DNA of 64,000 nucleotides, from NCBI GenBank assembly GCA_026014585.1, contig JAOZIA010000005.1, positions 124,001 to 188,000 on the forward strand. The letters run 5' to 3'. Source of the DNA: Candidatus Bathyarchaeota archaeon. GTDB taxonomy: Archaea; Thermoproteota; Bathyarchaeia; Bathyarchaeales; Bathycorpusculaceae. Below, piece by piece: positions 53,122 through 63,069 of the stretch. The position numbers and the translations under genes are program-made. Under the pieces are notes generated by a model, which saw only the letters and a program-made list of their open reading frames with translations, was not told the DNA's origin and searched no databases. How positions within the stretch are numbered: position 1 is the stretch's first letter; each line of letters opens with the position of its first letter.

Positions 53122-54882
53122 ATGGCGAAACAAAATTTTTCTCTTTTAAGCTTTAGTTACCGTCACTTTAACTTTTTAGGCAACGCTCTAAGCCGATTAT
53201 ACTCAAGTAAACACGCAAAACTTGAACAATCATTGGCTGACAGCGGACTAAAAATTTATCCGCCAGCATACTATGCAATGGTCGGCTTTCTTTTCCTTTT
53301 AGCAACGATAATAAGCACCCCAATTATAGTGGTAACTGGCTTAATTTTTCTGTTACCTGCACCATTTTTGGTTCTGCTTTTAGGCTACATGATTCCAAGT
53401 ATCATGGCTACAGATAAGGCACAAAAACTGGATTTGGAAGTACCTTTTGCAGGCACATATGTGAGTGTTATGGCAACAGGTGGACTTTCACCTTACGCTA
53501 GCCTAAAACGCCTAAAAAAATGCGATTTACTGCCAAACATGTCCAAAGCCATAAATGACATAGAAATTGACGTGCAAATAAAAGGCATTGACCCAGTTTC
53601 TGCAATGGAAAAATCCGCACGACACCTACCATCTAAAGACTACAAGGATTTAATGCTTGGCTACACATCCACTCAACGCACAGGCGGAGACGTTGTCCAT
53701 TACCTGTTGATTAAAACTGAAAATCTCTTCAAAAATTTAGCCATAAAAGTGAAATCGTTTGGGGAACGCGCGGGTGTCCTTATTGAATCGTACATAACAA
53801 TCAGCATTCTAATGACACTGATGCTAACCATAATGTTTATGACCTCACTGTCTCTGCAGCAGTTTTGGCAAGGAAACATCTCAGCGTCAACCTTTCTGAT
53901 TTTTGGCTACTTAATAATCCCGATAATCTCGCTACTTTTCATCTATCTGTCAGATTCCCAGCAGATGAACCCACCAATGAACGATTGGCGAACATACAAG
54001 GTATTCTTTGCATTCTTACCCTTGACGGTTTTTTTGGCTTTCACAATGTTTGTACCGTTTGCTTTCCAATCATTAACATTACCTTTTGCACAACCATTCA
54101 TGAATGTTATAACAGCATTGGTGGGTACCACAGGTTTACCGACAGGTTACGAAGCAGCCATTGGTTTAGGGATAGCTTTACTTGCCAGCTGTGCCCCAGC
54201 AGCAATAGCCAATTACGTGTATGCAAGCAAAGGAAAAGGAGTTGAACATAATGTTTCAGTTTTTATGCGTGATTTAACCGAAACCCGCAAGACAGGCGCT
54301 TCACCAGAAAGCTGCTTGGCCACCCTTTCAGGACGAGACTATGGTCAATTTACGCCTATCTTGGAGGTTGCATCACGGCAAATCCGCTGGGGATTACCGT
54401 TCAACGTTATTTACAAAACTTTCAAGGAAAAAATGCATTCTTGGCTTGCTTTAATCAACATTTACTTGCTGGTGGATGCCATCGAAGTAGGCGGTGGAAC
54501 ACCTGAAACCCTTGAAACCCTGACACGTTTCAGCGAAGAAATAAACACACTACAAAAAGAAAAAAAACAAGCACTACGACCCCTGCTTTTTATGCCATAC
54601 ATCGGCGCAGGCATACTAATTTTCTCAACAATAATTTTCTTGGGCTTTAGCGGAACAATACTGGGCTCGTTTGGTCATCAAGCCATCCCAAGCGCTCAAA
54701 TCGCCACAATAATTTTACCCCCATTAATGCTACAAAGTTTCTTTATCGGGTTAGTATCAGGAAAAATCAGTAGCGGCGATACAGCGTCTGGTTTTAAGCA
54801 TGCCACTATCTTGGTGATAATGGCGTTGATAATGATGCCTATGGCAGGTTTCCTTACAGCATCATTTAAAGGAGGACTCTAA
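53122..54882 (+). CDS. Type IV pilus membrane platform (TadC/FlaJ-like)
   Basis: 586 residues in two T2SSF-type halves: each has a cytoplasmic helix bundle (FAGTYVSVMATGGLSPYASLKRL; TRKTGASPESCLATLSGRDYGQFT) followed by membrane helices. This is the archaeal FlaJ/TadC layout. It anchors the ATPase and receives pilins. Six bases after the ATPase gene. Confidence 0.92.
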   Translation: MAKQNFSLLSFSYRHFNFLGNALSRLYSSKHAKLEQSLADSGLKIYPPAYYAMVGFLFLLATIISTPIIVVTGLIFLLPAPFLVLLLGYMIPSIMATDKAQKLDLEVPFAGTYVSVMATGGLSPYASLKRLKKCDLLPNMSKAINDIEIDVQIKGIDPVSAMEKSARHLPSKDYKDLMLGYTSTQRTGGDVVHYLLIKTENLFKNLAIKVKSFGERAGVLIESYITISILMTLMLTIMFMTSLSLQQFWQGNISASTFLIFGYLIIPIISLLFIYLSDSQQMNPPMNDWRTYKVFFAFLPLTVFLAFTMFVPFAFQSLTLPFAQPFMNVITALVGTTGLPTGYEAAIGLGIALLASCAPAAIANYVYASKGKGVEHNVSVFMRDLTETRKTGASPESCLATLSGRDYGQFTPILEVASRQIRWGLPFNVIYKTFKEKMHSWLALINIYLLVDAIEVGGGTPETLETLTRFSEEINTLQKEKKQALRPLLFMPYIGAGILIFSTIIFLGFSGTILGSFGHQAIPSAQIATIILPPLMLQSFFIGLVSGKISSGDTASGFKHATILVIMALIMMPMAGFLTASFKGGL

Positions 54883-55407
54883 ATGAGAAAAAAACTTTTT
54901 TTAAGAAATAGACAATTGAAAAAGCTGCTTTCAGATAAACGGGCAGTAAGTGTTGCTTTATCAACTTTGATTATAACGGCTGCGGTTATTGCAGCAGGCA
55001 TTTCAGTTTTGTACTGGGCTTATTCATGGGGTGACATAGCCAATCAACAATACAGCCAAACCATGGAAGGAAACCGAAACGCCACATCAGAACTGGTGAC
55101 TTTTGAATACATAACCTATTCAGAGCAAAAAATAACAGTGTACTTGATTAATTGTGGACAATCCAACGATTTAGCAGTTGCCAGAATATACATCTGGGAC
55201 AATTCAGGGCAAGCAATCACCTATTTACCTGACGACCCAGGCTTAAAATTTACAGCCAACAATTCAAGAATTGACAGCAACAGTCTAGACATTGGCCAAG
55301 AAGGCTACTTTACGGTAACCATGAATACCCCGTTGCCGCCGGGATACTACTCAATGCGTCTTGTAACTGAAAGAGGGAGAAATTTTGACGCTACATTCTC
55401 AATTTAA
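54883..55407 (+). CDS. Pilin-like protein
   Basis: 174 residues. RAVSVALSTLIITAAVIAAGISVLYW is a class III signal with its hydrophobic helix. Immediately after the platform gene. Its 3' end overlaps the next gene by 23 bases. Probably a minor pilin. Confidence 0.8.
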   Translation: MRKKLFLRNRQLKKLLSDKRAVSVALSTLIITAAVIAAGISVLYWAYSWGDIANQQYSQTMEGNRNATSELVTFEYITYSEQKITVYLINCGQSNDLAVARIYIWDNSGQAITYLPDDPGLKFTANNSRIDSNSLDIGQEGYFTVTMNTPLPPGYYSMRLVTERGRNFDATFSI

Positions 55408-56368
55408 AAAATTATTCAAAAACAAAAAGGGCTACTCAGGAATAATAGCCACAATCTTTATGGTTCTAGTGTTATTGTTTCTAGTTTTTAATGTCTACAT
55501 GTTCACACAACAGCAAAATGTGGGATTACAAGACACCATAAGCCAAACCCAACAATTAAACGCTGACCGAACATCAGAAGACATAACCGTTTCAGACATG
55601 CTCTTAATCCCCACCCAAAACAACATTGACATTTACTGTCAAATCTTCAACTCAGGACCCATAGCCACAAACCTCGTAAGTTTATGGGCAAACGACATTG
55701 ACTCTCAAACACACAATTCAATACCAATCTCAGTCAGCCTTCAACCAGGAGAAAGCAAAAACTTCAACATACTCATGAACTTAGATGGCGCTCAGCCTTC
55801 GGATGAACAAATTGCAGCATGGTTTGTTACTGCCCGAGGAAACTTGATACCTATAGTAGAAGCAGAGGATGATATAAGTGAATTACAGCTACCTGAGACA
55901 GGTTCCATTAAGCTTGACTGGAGACAAATCAAGTACTACGATTTTGGAATTGACCCACCATTAAGCGGTGCAGCCTTGCCAGCAACGGCGACATATGGAT
56001 GCACAATTCCAAGCAACCATTATGTGCTAATCGCCGCTGTCCTAACAAATTTAGACCCCGAACAGCAGCCAATAACACTCACCAACGACACATACATTTA
56101 CGCCATTGCAAAAAACAGTCACTCAGGAAACCCGCATGATAACGTGGCGTTCAGCATGAATATTGCAGCAGTCAATGGAAACCATTACAGCACAACTTTC
56201 ACAACTCAAACACTCATGTATAATGAGCCAGTAATGGTCTACTTTGGCGTTGACACTTATGAAAATGACATATTACCCTTTAACATGGTGCTTTTCGGTT
56301 ACACCAGCTCAGGAGCAGCCTACGGACAAAACATACCCTTCGTAACCTTCAAATTCTCAAACACCTGA
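55385..56368 (+). CDS. Large pilin-like protein
   Basis: 327 residues. KKGYSGIIATIFMVLVLLFLVFNVYM is the class III hydrophobic helix after a basic leader; the start ATG at 55385 overlaps the preceding gene. Two beta-rich head regions follow. The size suggests a tip adhesin or minor pilin. End of the pilus operon. Confidence 0.78.
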   Translation: MTLHSQFKKLFKNKKGYSGIIATIFMVLVLLFLVFNVYMFTQQQNVGLQDTISQTQQLNADRTSEDITVSDMLLIPTQNNIDIYCQIFNSGPIATNLVSLWANDIDSQTHNSIPISVSLQPGESKNFNILMNLDGAQPSDEQIAAWFVTARGNLIPIVEAEDDISELQLPETGSIKLDWRQIKYYDFGIDPPLSGAALPATATYGCTIPSNHYVLIAAVLTNLDPEQQPITLTNDTYIYAIAKNSHSGNPHDNVAFSMNIAAVNGNHYSTTFTTQTLMYNEPVMVYFGVDTYENDILPFNMVLFGYTSSGAAYGQNIPFVTFKFSNT

Positions 56369-56376
56369 ACACTACA

Positions 56377-56470
56377 GAGTGGAGCCTAATCAACAGCGCT
56401 TCAAGCCGCCGAGTTCGCCGCAACCATTCCTATTCGGACCCTAAGAGCATACACCCAATCAATAACAATT
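56377..56470 (+). pseudogene. Relic 3' end of a second geranylgeranyl-reductase-like gene
   Basis: From 56391 the frame reads STALQAAEFAATIPIRTLRAY, which aligns with the reductase tail STALQAAEFAATIPMRALRAY near 50260-50330. The DNA is about three-quarters identical over ~66 bases, with most changes at third positions. Just before it GAGTGG is shared but a one-base insertion breaks the frame. The upstream 450 codons are absent. Nine bases separate it from the pilus stop codon. Confidence 0.65.
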
Positions 56471-56526
56471 GCTAAAAAAGAGGACAGCAATTTCTCAAGT
56501 GCGGGTTACTATTTTTGGGAGTTGTT

Positions 56527-57549
56527 TTATTCTATGAGGGGTAAATTGTATCTTTCTCGCAGAACATTACCGTACTGCTTCACCGTGTTCAACTGCACAT
56601 TTCGGTTTATTCCCTTGATGAATGAATATTTACTTAAGCATAAACACGAGTTGTATGGGCATTTTATGGGTAAAACGGGTTTTTGAGGTAAAGAATCACT
56701 TTTGAATATATTGCCGTTATGCATTGGTGCACAACCTCCAGTTACATTGCCAGATGGACCCATTTCATAAGCTAAAGTAGGGTACAGACAAATTTTTCCT
56801 TTTGTCGAACAACCTGTTTTATAGTAAAAATCCAATTCACCTAAATCAGCTTTCATCACATCAACATAATCATCAACTAATTTTGCACCCACAAGTGGCC
56901 CAGGGTTTAAAGGTATTCCAATTTGGCTAAAACGCTTTTTTACAGCTAAATAATGAGGTGCTTGTGTGGGGGTCATCATGTAATTTACAAAACTTATTGT
57001 CCAGCCTAAATTCGAGAGCTGCTGTGTTTTTTCGAAAAATTTGTCTATGGAAATCTGCGAGGGGTGAAAAGAACCCATTAAGTAAATTTTGCTTTTATTT
57101 TGTAGTTTTTCATATTTTTTTGGGTTCCATGCAAAGTTAGTGGTAATAAAAATGCTGCGTAGGAATTTTTTATCTGAAATCAACTGGAGAAAAAGTGACA
57201 TATTCTCTGCATCAAGCATGGGTTCCCCACCAGTAATATGAAGCTCCAACATTTTGTTCCTAAAATTGCGCTCAATAGCATCAACCCATTTCTGCGGGGA
57301 AGCATTATCAAAACAATGTGCAACTCCATTAGCTATTCTGTGATTTCTTGAGTGGTCACTTTGGAAGCAATAAGGACAGTTATAGTTGCACCAATCGGTC
57401 ATGAACCAAGCTAATATTTCAGTTTTTTCCCAAGCCTTCATCATTTCTGTAAATGCTGGAACTTCATTTGGTTGCTGCTTTAAGGGACGAACAAATCTGC
57501 AGACCAAGCTGAATACTTTTTGTTGAGCATGTTTGAGGATTTGAGGCAT
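56527..57549 (-). CDS. Radical SAM protein with C-terminal cysteines
   Basis: 340 residues. CNYNCPYC (C-x3-C-x2-C) binds the SAM-coordinating [4Fe-4S] cluster; ELHITGGEPMLD is the GGE motif. A late set of Cys (CSTKGKICLYP, GGCAP, CPYNSCLC) suggests a SPASM-like auxiliary site. Substrate unknown. It lies in the surface-glycan area but does not resemble known sugar enzymes. Confidence 0.88.
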   Translation of the reverse strand: MPQILKHAQQKVFSLVCRFVRPLKQQPNEVPAFTEMMKAWEKTEILAWFMTDWCNYNCPYCFQSDHSRNHRIANGVAHCFDNASPQKWVDAIERNFRNKMLELHITGGEPMLDAENMSLFLQLISDKKFLRSIFITTNFAWNPKKYEKLQNKSKIYLMGSFHPSQISIDKFFEKTQQLSNLGWTISFVNYMMTPTQAPHYLAVKKRFSQIGIPLNPGPLVGAKLVDDYVDVMKADLGELDFYYKTGCSTKGKICLYPTLAYEMGPSGNVTGGCAPMHNGNIFKSDSLPQKPVLPIKCPYNSCLCLSKYSFIKGINRNVQLNTVKQYGNVLRERYNLPLIE

Positions 57550-57642
57550 TTACAAGTCTTTTGTCTTATTTGCACCACCTTGCTTAAATAATTATCCACA
57601 TACACTAAAATCACGACTAATTATTAGAATATCAAGTCAATA

Positions 57643-58443
57643 TTATTGATGTCTTAGAACACAGTAGACATTTACAGAAAAATACTCTCTTAAAAAGGGA
57701 ATTTTTCTGATAACGTTGAAAACTGAAAACAATATTTTATCTTTTAAATTGGTGCTCACATTGACTTTAAAGTACTCAATTTTTAGTCCGCTTTCCTTAA
57801 TTAGGTTTAAAAACCCTTTAAAAGAAAGCTGATTTAAGCCCCCAATGTTTGTGTCGTTAAAACTTTTGATATTATTATTTGAGTGATATCTTCGCAACTC
57901 ATCTAACAATAAATCCTCATCAAAGATAACATGCAGCCAAGGAAGAGAACTAAATTTACCTAAATGCCCACCAATAGGTGAATTCCACAACCCTGAAAAA
58001 CCAATCACCAGTTGCCCATCAGGTTTCAAATGTTTCTTCATTTCATCCAGAATTAGTTCAGGATTTGAATAATGTTCAAAGCAATCTTTTGATATTATAA
58101 TATCAAATTGCTTGTCTTTTGCCATTTTGCTTGTAAATTCAAGATTTGTAACTGAGGGGTCCTCTTTAAGTTTTTCATTTGCTCGAATTAACGCTTTTTC
58201 GTTAATATCTAACCCAGTGACATCCTTTGCGTATTTACCTATTTCAAAACAGGTTACGCCCCAACCACACCCAAAATCAAGCACACTTTTATTTTTAAAA
58301 TCAAGCGAATTATTGAAGCGTTTAAAAAATTCTGCCGATTGCGCTTCATATTTTTTAAGCCACACTTCTTGCGGGAGAGCATAATTTTTTGCGGTGCCTT
58401 TTCTGATGAAAATTTTGAGTAATCGTTTACTTTTTATTTTCAA
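57643..58443 (-). CDS. SAM-dependent methyltransferase
   Basis: 266 residues. KSVLDFGCGWGVTCFEIGKYAKDVTGLDINEKAL is motif I-II and FDIIISKDCFEHYSNPELILDEMKKHLKPDGQLVIGF motifs III-IV of class I methyltransferases (Methyltransf_11/25). Target unknown; neighbours suggest a glycan or lipid-linked sugar. Divergent from the gene at 58590. Confidence 0.88.
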   Translation of the reverse strand: MKIKSKRLLKIFIRKGTAKNYALPQEVWLKKYEAQSAEFFKRFNNSLDFKNKSVLDFGCGWGVTCFEIGKYAKDVTGLDINEKALIRANEKLKEDPSVTNLEFTSKMAKDKQFDIIISKDCFEHYSNPELILDEMKKHLKPDGQLVIGFSGLWNSPIGGHLGKFSSLPWLHVIFDEDLLLDELRRYHSNNNIKSFNDTNIGGLNQLSFKGFLNLIKESGLKIEYFKVNVSTNLKDKILFSVFNVIRKIPFLREYFSVNVYCVLRHQ

Positions 58444-58589
58444 GCTTGCTCTTCCAAGTTGGTTTTTATAATTTAGAAATACTTATTAAGTTATGGGTAA
58501 GTTGATTAGACGCCTAAAAACTAAATTCGCAAAGCAATATTGCTTAAAAATAAAAAGGGATACATCATTCTCACTTAAGGCGCACCCAA

Positions 58590-59465
58590 TTGATTGAAAA
58601 TGATATAAATAATCATCTTTCATGCCCAGATTGCATGGGAAAAATTAAGCAGTTAAAATGTCAATCCTGCGGTAAAAGCTTCGTTAAAGAAAACAACGTT
58701 TTAAAACTACTACCCACCGAGTTAACGTCTCATGATATTTCCTCAGATAGCAATTGGGAAAATCACAAGAAAAAGTTTGAGTCAAAACCATTGACTATTT
58801 TACTGAGAAGAGCTGACGCAATTCTCCACTTTAACGAACAAATCCTGCCCAAACTGGACTTAAAAGGGAACATTTTAGAGATAGGCAGTGGATACTGCTG
58901 GATTAGCTCATTAATTAAACTTAATTTTCCACAGGTTAAAATGGTTTCAACCGACATCTCATACAATGCCTTGCTTATAGGCGAAAAAATAAGCCAATTC
59001 TTAAACACAAAAATAGATTGCTATGCAACCTCTAAAATAGAAAAAATCCCTTTTGAAAACCAATACTTCGATTACGTCATAGGCAGCGCAGTACTACAGC
59101 AAACAAAACCTGAAGAGTCAATTAAAGAAATTTTTCGCGTCTTAAAAGAAGACGGCAAATACATAGGCATCTGGGAACTTTGTAGCCCACACCTTTTAGG
59201 GTCAATATGGGGGAGCCGCTTTGGACTACAAGGCAAAACCGCAAGACAGGACAAGGTAACGTACCGCAATTACAGCGTCAAAGAATGGGAACAGCACTTC
59301 AAAGAGGCAGGATTCAAAAAAGTAGCCATAGAAATGGATATTGACCCACGTTACAAAAAAAATCACTGGTTCATATGCTTCTACTACAACCAGCTAAAAC
59401 ACGTACCTCAAAAAATAGTTAAAAACTACTTACCGTACAGCATCAACATTTACGCAGAAAAATAG
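58590..59465 (+). CDS. SAM-dependent methyltransferase with N-terminal zinc ribbon
   Basis: 291 residues. CPDCMGKIKQLKCQSCGKSF is a two-pair zinc ribbon (Trm112-like). Then NILEIGSGYCWISSLIKLNFPQVKMVSTDISYNAL and FDYVIGSAVLQQTKPEESIKEIFRVLKEDGKYIGIW, the class I methyltransferase core. Substrate unknown. It ends convergently four bases from the DUF1616 gene. Confidence 0.87.
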   Translation: MIENDINNHLSCPDCMGKIKQLKCQSCGKSFVKENNVLKLLPTELTSHDISSDSNWENHKKKFESKPLTILLRRADAILHFNEQILPKLDLKGNILEIGSGYCWISSLIKLNFPQVKMVSTDISYNALLIGEKISQFLNTKIDCYATSKIEKIPFENQYFDYVIGSAVLQQTKPEESIKEIFRVLKEDGKYIGIWELCSPHLLGSIWGSRFGLQGKTARQDKVTYRNYSVKEWEQHFKEAGFKKVAIEMDIDPRYKKNHWFICFYYNQLKHVPQKIVKNYLPYSINIYAEK

Positions 59466-59468
59466 CAG

Positions 59469-60086
59469 TTAGGAAACTTTAGCTGCAAGATACTCACGGT
59501 AACCAGCAACAAACGCAAAAGCCAACGTTAAAAACAGCATACAAACAGTTAATGACTCTAAGCGTATGCCCCAAGGGGAATAATTCAAAACTAAAGCAAC
59601 CAACGGCGCAAGACACAAACTTGAAGCCAAACTTAAAGCAACACGCTCAATTTTGTTCTCTGACGTGATTTTTATGGGGATTTTTGTGTCTGCGGGAAAC
59701 ATTGCCTTTATGAAAACGTACCCAGGAAGGAACGCCAAAAAAATTAAACCTAAAACATATCGGGTATAAGCCACCGCTAAAATGTTAGCTGGAAGGAAAA
59801 AAACCAGTGCAGCCACGGTTGATAAAACAATAGAGAACCAAAACCATAAAGCACACCTAGAAAGCAGGTAGTCTTTAATTGAAAAAAATCGTTGTGCCTT
59901 GCCTTTCACAAAAGAGACCGTCTCATCCGCTTCCAACTCAATCAAAGCTGCAGCTACTTGCTCCTTTGACAGGAAATAACGTGTTTGCATAATGTCGACT
60001 AACTGCTCAACATTTTCAGGCTGCTCTGATGCTATTATTTGAGCTATGAGAGCCTTAGTCTGATCATTTGTGACGGCCATACTCAA
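59469..60086 (-). CDS. DUF1616-family membrane protein with winged-helix N-terminus
   Basis: 205 residues. Residues ~7-70 (KALIAQIIASEQPENVEQLVD, then KEQVAAALIELEADETVSF) look like a winged helix. Four helices follow with FLAFLPGYVFIKAMFPA and RVALSLASSLCLAPLVALVLNYSPWGIR, the DUF1616 signature. Found in archaeal surface-glycan and sortase areas; biochemical role unknown. Six bases after the small gene at 60093. Confidence 0.75.
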   Translation of the reverse strand: MSMAVTNDQTKALIAQIIASEQPENVEQLVDIMQTRYFLSKEQVAAALIELEADETVSFVKGKAQRFFSIKDYLLSRCALWFWFSIVLSTVAALVFFLPANILAVAYTRYVLGLIFLAFLPGYVFIKAMFPADTKIPIKITSENKIERVALSLASSLCLAPLVALVLNYSPWGIRLESLTVCMLFLTLAFAFVAGYREYLAAKVS

Positions 60087-60092
60087 GTTGTT

Positions 60093-60308
60093 TTAGCTTC
60101 CTAAGATTAAGTTTACTACAACAATTAAGAAGGTAATCAAGAATAAAACAGCAATAACCATCGAAATAATCCGTAACCGTCGCCTGTCCAAAATAATATT
60201 TACCTGCTTATAACGGCTTGATAACAATTCAAGAGTAATCAGCAATGCAATAGCAGCTAAAGCCAGCAGTAAGGCGATATTTTCAAAGGTTAACTGTGGA
60301 AGCTGCAT
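60093..60308 (-). CDS. Small two-helix membrane protein
   Basis: 71 residues: two hydrophobic helices (NIALLLALAAIALLITLELL; IISMVIAVLFLITFLIVVVNL) joined by a basic loop. Probably an operon partner of the DUF1616 gene. No family recognised. Confidence 0.55.
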   Translation of the reverse strand: MQLPQLTFENIALLLALAAIALLITLELLSSRYKQVNIILDRRRLRIISMVIAVLFLITFLIVVVNLILGS

Positions 60309-60389
60309 ATCAGACCGTTTCCTTCACTTTAACAAACACTTGTTAGGCAAATAACTTAATTATAACTTTTCTGCGTATGCCAAAAAAAA

Positions 60390-61667
60390 TTATTTTTCCG
60401 TTGACACAGGTTGCCCTAACAATTTTTTTATTTCAGAGACACTGGCAATTATTGACTTATCAATTTGTGGTTTTCTGGCTTGCAGGTCTTTTTGTATTGT
60501 TTCTCGGTTTGCCCAAGCCCCATCTATCATTGAAACCAACTTGGAATATGTCAGTGCGTTTATACTGCAGAAGTAGTCTTGCTGGTTTAGCATGTTCATT
60601 ATTCCAGAATATTTATGGCTCCAGCCGATGACCACTGTTGGAACACCCATTGATAGAGCAGCTATGTTTGAATGCATACGTGCTCCAATGAATAAATCGC
60701 AGATGCCAATAATGCCTTTTAGTTCTTCAGGAGAATAATCTGCAAGTAAAATTTTGATTCTGTTTTTGTTTTTTGCTTTGCCATAAATTCTGTTTGCGAT
60801 TGTACGATCATCATTGGACATGTAACCCTCAGGAATAATCACATGAGAAATTAACAGTATATTAGCGTCTAACTTTTCAATTAAATAGTCAGCAACTTGC
60901 GCCATTAAATCAACATAGGTGCCTTCTTGGGCTCTGAAATGTTTATTCATTAACTCGTTAGGTCCAATACCGATGAGAATACCTGGAGGTCTTTCATATT
61001 TTTCTTGAGCCAATATTTCGGAAACTTTTTGTTTACTTACGGGGTTTAAAAGGAAAGCTACATCAGGCATTAACATAATTTTTGAGTTGGTCAGATGCAT
61101 TTCTTCTATAATAGCAACACTTTCTGTTTCTCGGACAGCTATGAGGTCAACTTTGTTTAGGCAGTACCTAACTAAAGGCGCATTTAACCGTCGGAAGGGA
61201 CCAATTGACTGCGAATAAACAACAACTTTTTTCTTTAAAAAAACACCAATCAAGGTATGAAAAATAGAGTAAAGCGCATTTGCACCATGATCACTTAAGG
61301 TATCACCGCTTAAATCAAGAACAAAGTCAGACTTTTGATACTCCTTTAAAACCTCATCGGACAGCAGAAAATCACTTTTAATTTTTGCTTTGCTTAAAGC
61401 GTACCATAGGGCACTTCTTAAAACCTCATTAGAAAGCACCATTAATCTGCGGACGTAAGCTTTTTTTGAGAAAACCTTACCCATTGGGGAACCAACAATA
61501 TGGATGTTGGATGCCTTGCAGGATGGATAATCCAATTCGTAAGCTTCTGATACCAAAGTAAAAGTTAGATTGGGGATATACTGTTTAAGAACACCAATTG
61601 TGCTTGAAACCTGTGCCGCTGAGCCTTTGTTCCACGAATAATTCGTGTTAATTAACAGTATATGCAT
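60390..61667 (-). CDS. Polysaccharide pyruvyl transferase family protein
   Basis: 425 residues. NKGSAAQVSSTIGVL, VLDLSGDTLSDHGANALYS, VVYSQSIGPFRRLNAP and the C-terminal IIGICDLFIGARMHSNIAALSMGVPTVVIGWSHKYSGIMN with its HKY are PF04230 blocks. Transfers pyruvate ketal, or acts as a sugar transferase of the family, on surface polysaccharide. The frame ends just before the secreted protein at 61691, probably in one operon. Confidence 0.88.
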   Translation of the reverse strand: MHILLINTNYSWNKGSAAQVSSTIGVLKQYIPNLTFTLVSEAYELDYPSCKASNIHIVGSPMGKVFSKKAYVRRLMVLSNEVLRSALWYALSKAKIKSDFLLSDEVLKEYQKSDFVLDLSGDTLSDHGANALYSIFHTLIGVFLKKKVVVYSQSIGPFRRLNAPLVRYCLNKVDLIAVRETESVAIIEEMHLTNSKIMLMPDVAFLLNPVSKQKVSEILAQEKYERPPGILIGIGPNELMNKHFRAQEGTYVDLMAQVADYLIEKLDANILLISHVIIPEGYMSNDDRTIANRIYGKAKNKNRIKILLADYSPEELKGIIGICDLFIGARMHSNIAALSMGVPTVVIGWSHKYSGIMNMLNQQDYFCSINALTYSKLVSMIDGAWANRETIQKDLQARKPQIDKSIIASVSEIKKLLGQPVSTEK

Positions 61668-61690
61668 TTTATGCGTAATAGAGAAACGTC

Positions 61691-62995
61691 CTATTTAAGC
61701 AAAAGCAGACCACTGTGAGCAGCAACAGTTAAAACCCCTGTTACTTCTTCGCCGTCAAGAGTGGTGTAGACACCATCTAATTCAAAGTTTAGGGCATTGG
61801 CGGTAGGATTAACCAACACTTTTCCATTGCTGAAGTCTCTTGCATAAAGGGGCAGTGAATTTATTTGGTAGTAGTCTCCAAGGAAAACACCAAGATCTGC
61901 GTTTTGTAGTTTTTGAAGCAGATCCACAGAGTTAGAGTAACGTTCAGGGTTTAAGCTAAAAGAGATTATGTTTTGAGGTGAAGAATATTTTGCGGCAAGC
62001 ATCAAAGAGCAAAAGCCGTATTGAATAAGTTGATCAGCTGTCGCATCAGAAGGCAAGATCGCGGCTTGACAAGTTGCTATGAAAACTTTGCCCTGCTGTA
62101 GGAAACTGTTTTGCACCCAACTAACCATATCTAAGGATTTACGCCAATCGCTTTCACTGTACCATTGACCGTTGTAGGTGATGAAGGTTCCTTCACTCAT
62201 CAACCCGCTTAATCCGGGCACTTGAGATATTATTTGGTTGTATGGATCGGCGCTATTGTAGAATGATTCGCCATTCCAGATTCCGTTAGGAACCACAAGT
62301 TTGGATGGTCCAACGGCGTTGATTATTTCATTTAAAATTTGGATGTAACCTGTTCTTATTTCGTCCCAAGTGAAGTTTGTGCCTGTTTTTGGGTTAATGG
62401 GGGAGGCACTGCTACCAGATTGCCAAGCAGCCACAGAAGAGGCTAACCCGTTGTCAACCATTACACCATCAAAGGAAGGGTACTGATCTAGCCATGCCTT
62501 TATTTTGTCTGCTACCCAAACTTGGTAATCAGGGTTTGTAATATCAACTCGATAGTTTTCAGGGTAAGCCTTACTCACAACGTAGTTTCCTGAGGAATCC
62601 TTAAGCAGCCACCCGTTACTGTCTGCAGTATTCCAGTCATCTGCCCAATAATCGTATATGCAAACGATATCTCGGTAGATTAGCGCTTTGTAGTTGGGGT
62701 TTATGGCGTGAATTTGGTCTATTTTTGAAATGTATTTATTGTCTATGTTAGTTGGTGAAACGTACCAAGATTGGCTTGCGCCGAATGCTGAGGTAAGGAC
62801 GCTTGTTTCGTATTCGGCTAGATTCCAAGAGGTTGTGTAGAGGGAAATTTTTAGGGATGGGAAAATTATTTGTCCACTCGCTTGGATTGTTTGGGTTTCT
62901 TGCAGCGGGGCTGCTTGGGTGAGGGCTACTCCGTTTGAGAGTGCTATGATGAGCATGAGCAATATAGCTGTTATGCAGGGTAATCGCTTACGCAT
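61691..62995 (-). CDS. Secreted glycoside-hydrolase-like protein (GHL15 type)
   Basis: 434 residues. Signal peptide 1-~29. TIM-barrel: HAINPNYKALIYRDIVCIYDY, YRVDITNPDYQVWVADKIKAWLDQYPSFDGVMVDNG with the expected acidic Asp, and KLVVPNGIW. This matches the putative glycosyl hydrolase-like 15 family. The C-terminus ends in a small beta-sandwich (LDGEEVTGVLTVAAHSGLLLL). Likely trims or remodels extracellular polysaccharide; not tested. Confidence 0.8.
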   Translation of the reverse strand: MRKRLPCITAILLMLIIALSNGVALTQAAPLQETQTIQASGQIIFPSLKISLYTTSWNLAEYETSVLTSAFGASQSWYVSPTNIDNKYISKIDQIHAINPNYKALIYRDIVCIYDYWADDWNTADSNGWLLKDSSGNYVVSKAYPENYRVDITNPDYQVWVADKIKAWLDQYPSFDGVMVDNGLASSVAAWQSGSSASPINPKTGTNFTWDEIRTGYIQILNEIINAVGPSKLVVPNGIWNGESFYNSADPYNQIISQVPGLSGLMSEGTFITYNGQWYSESDWRKSLDMVSWVQNSFLQQGKVFIATCQAAILPSDATADQLIQYGFCSLMLAAKYSSPQNIISFSLNPERYSNSVDLLQKLQNADLGVFLGDYYQINSLPLYARDFSNGKVLVNPTANALNFELDGVYTTLDGEEVTGVLTVAAHSGLLLLK

Positions 62996-63069
62996 GTTTT
63001 AGTCGTAAGAGTTACGATTTAATAAACATAACTTTTAAATTGTACAACAGAAGTACACTAAAAACTTTT

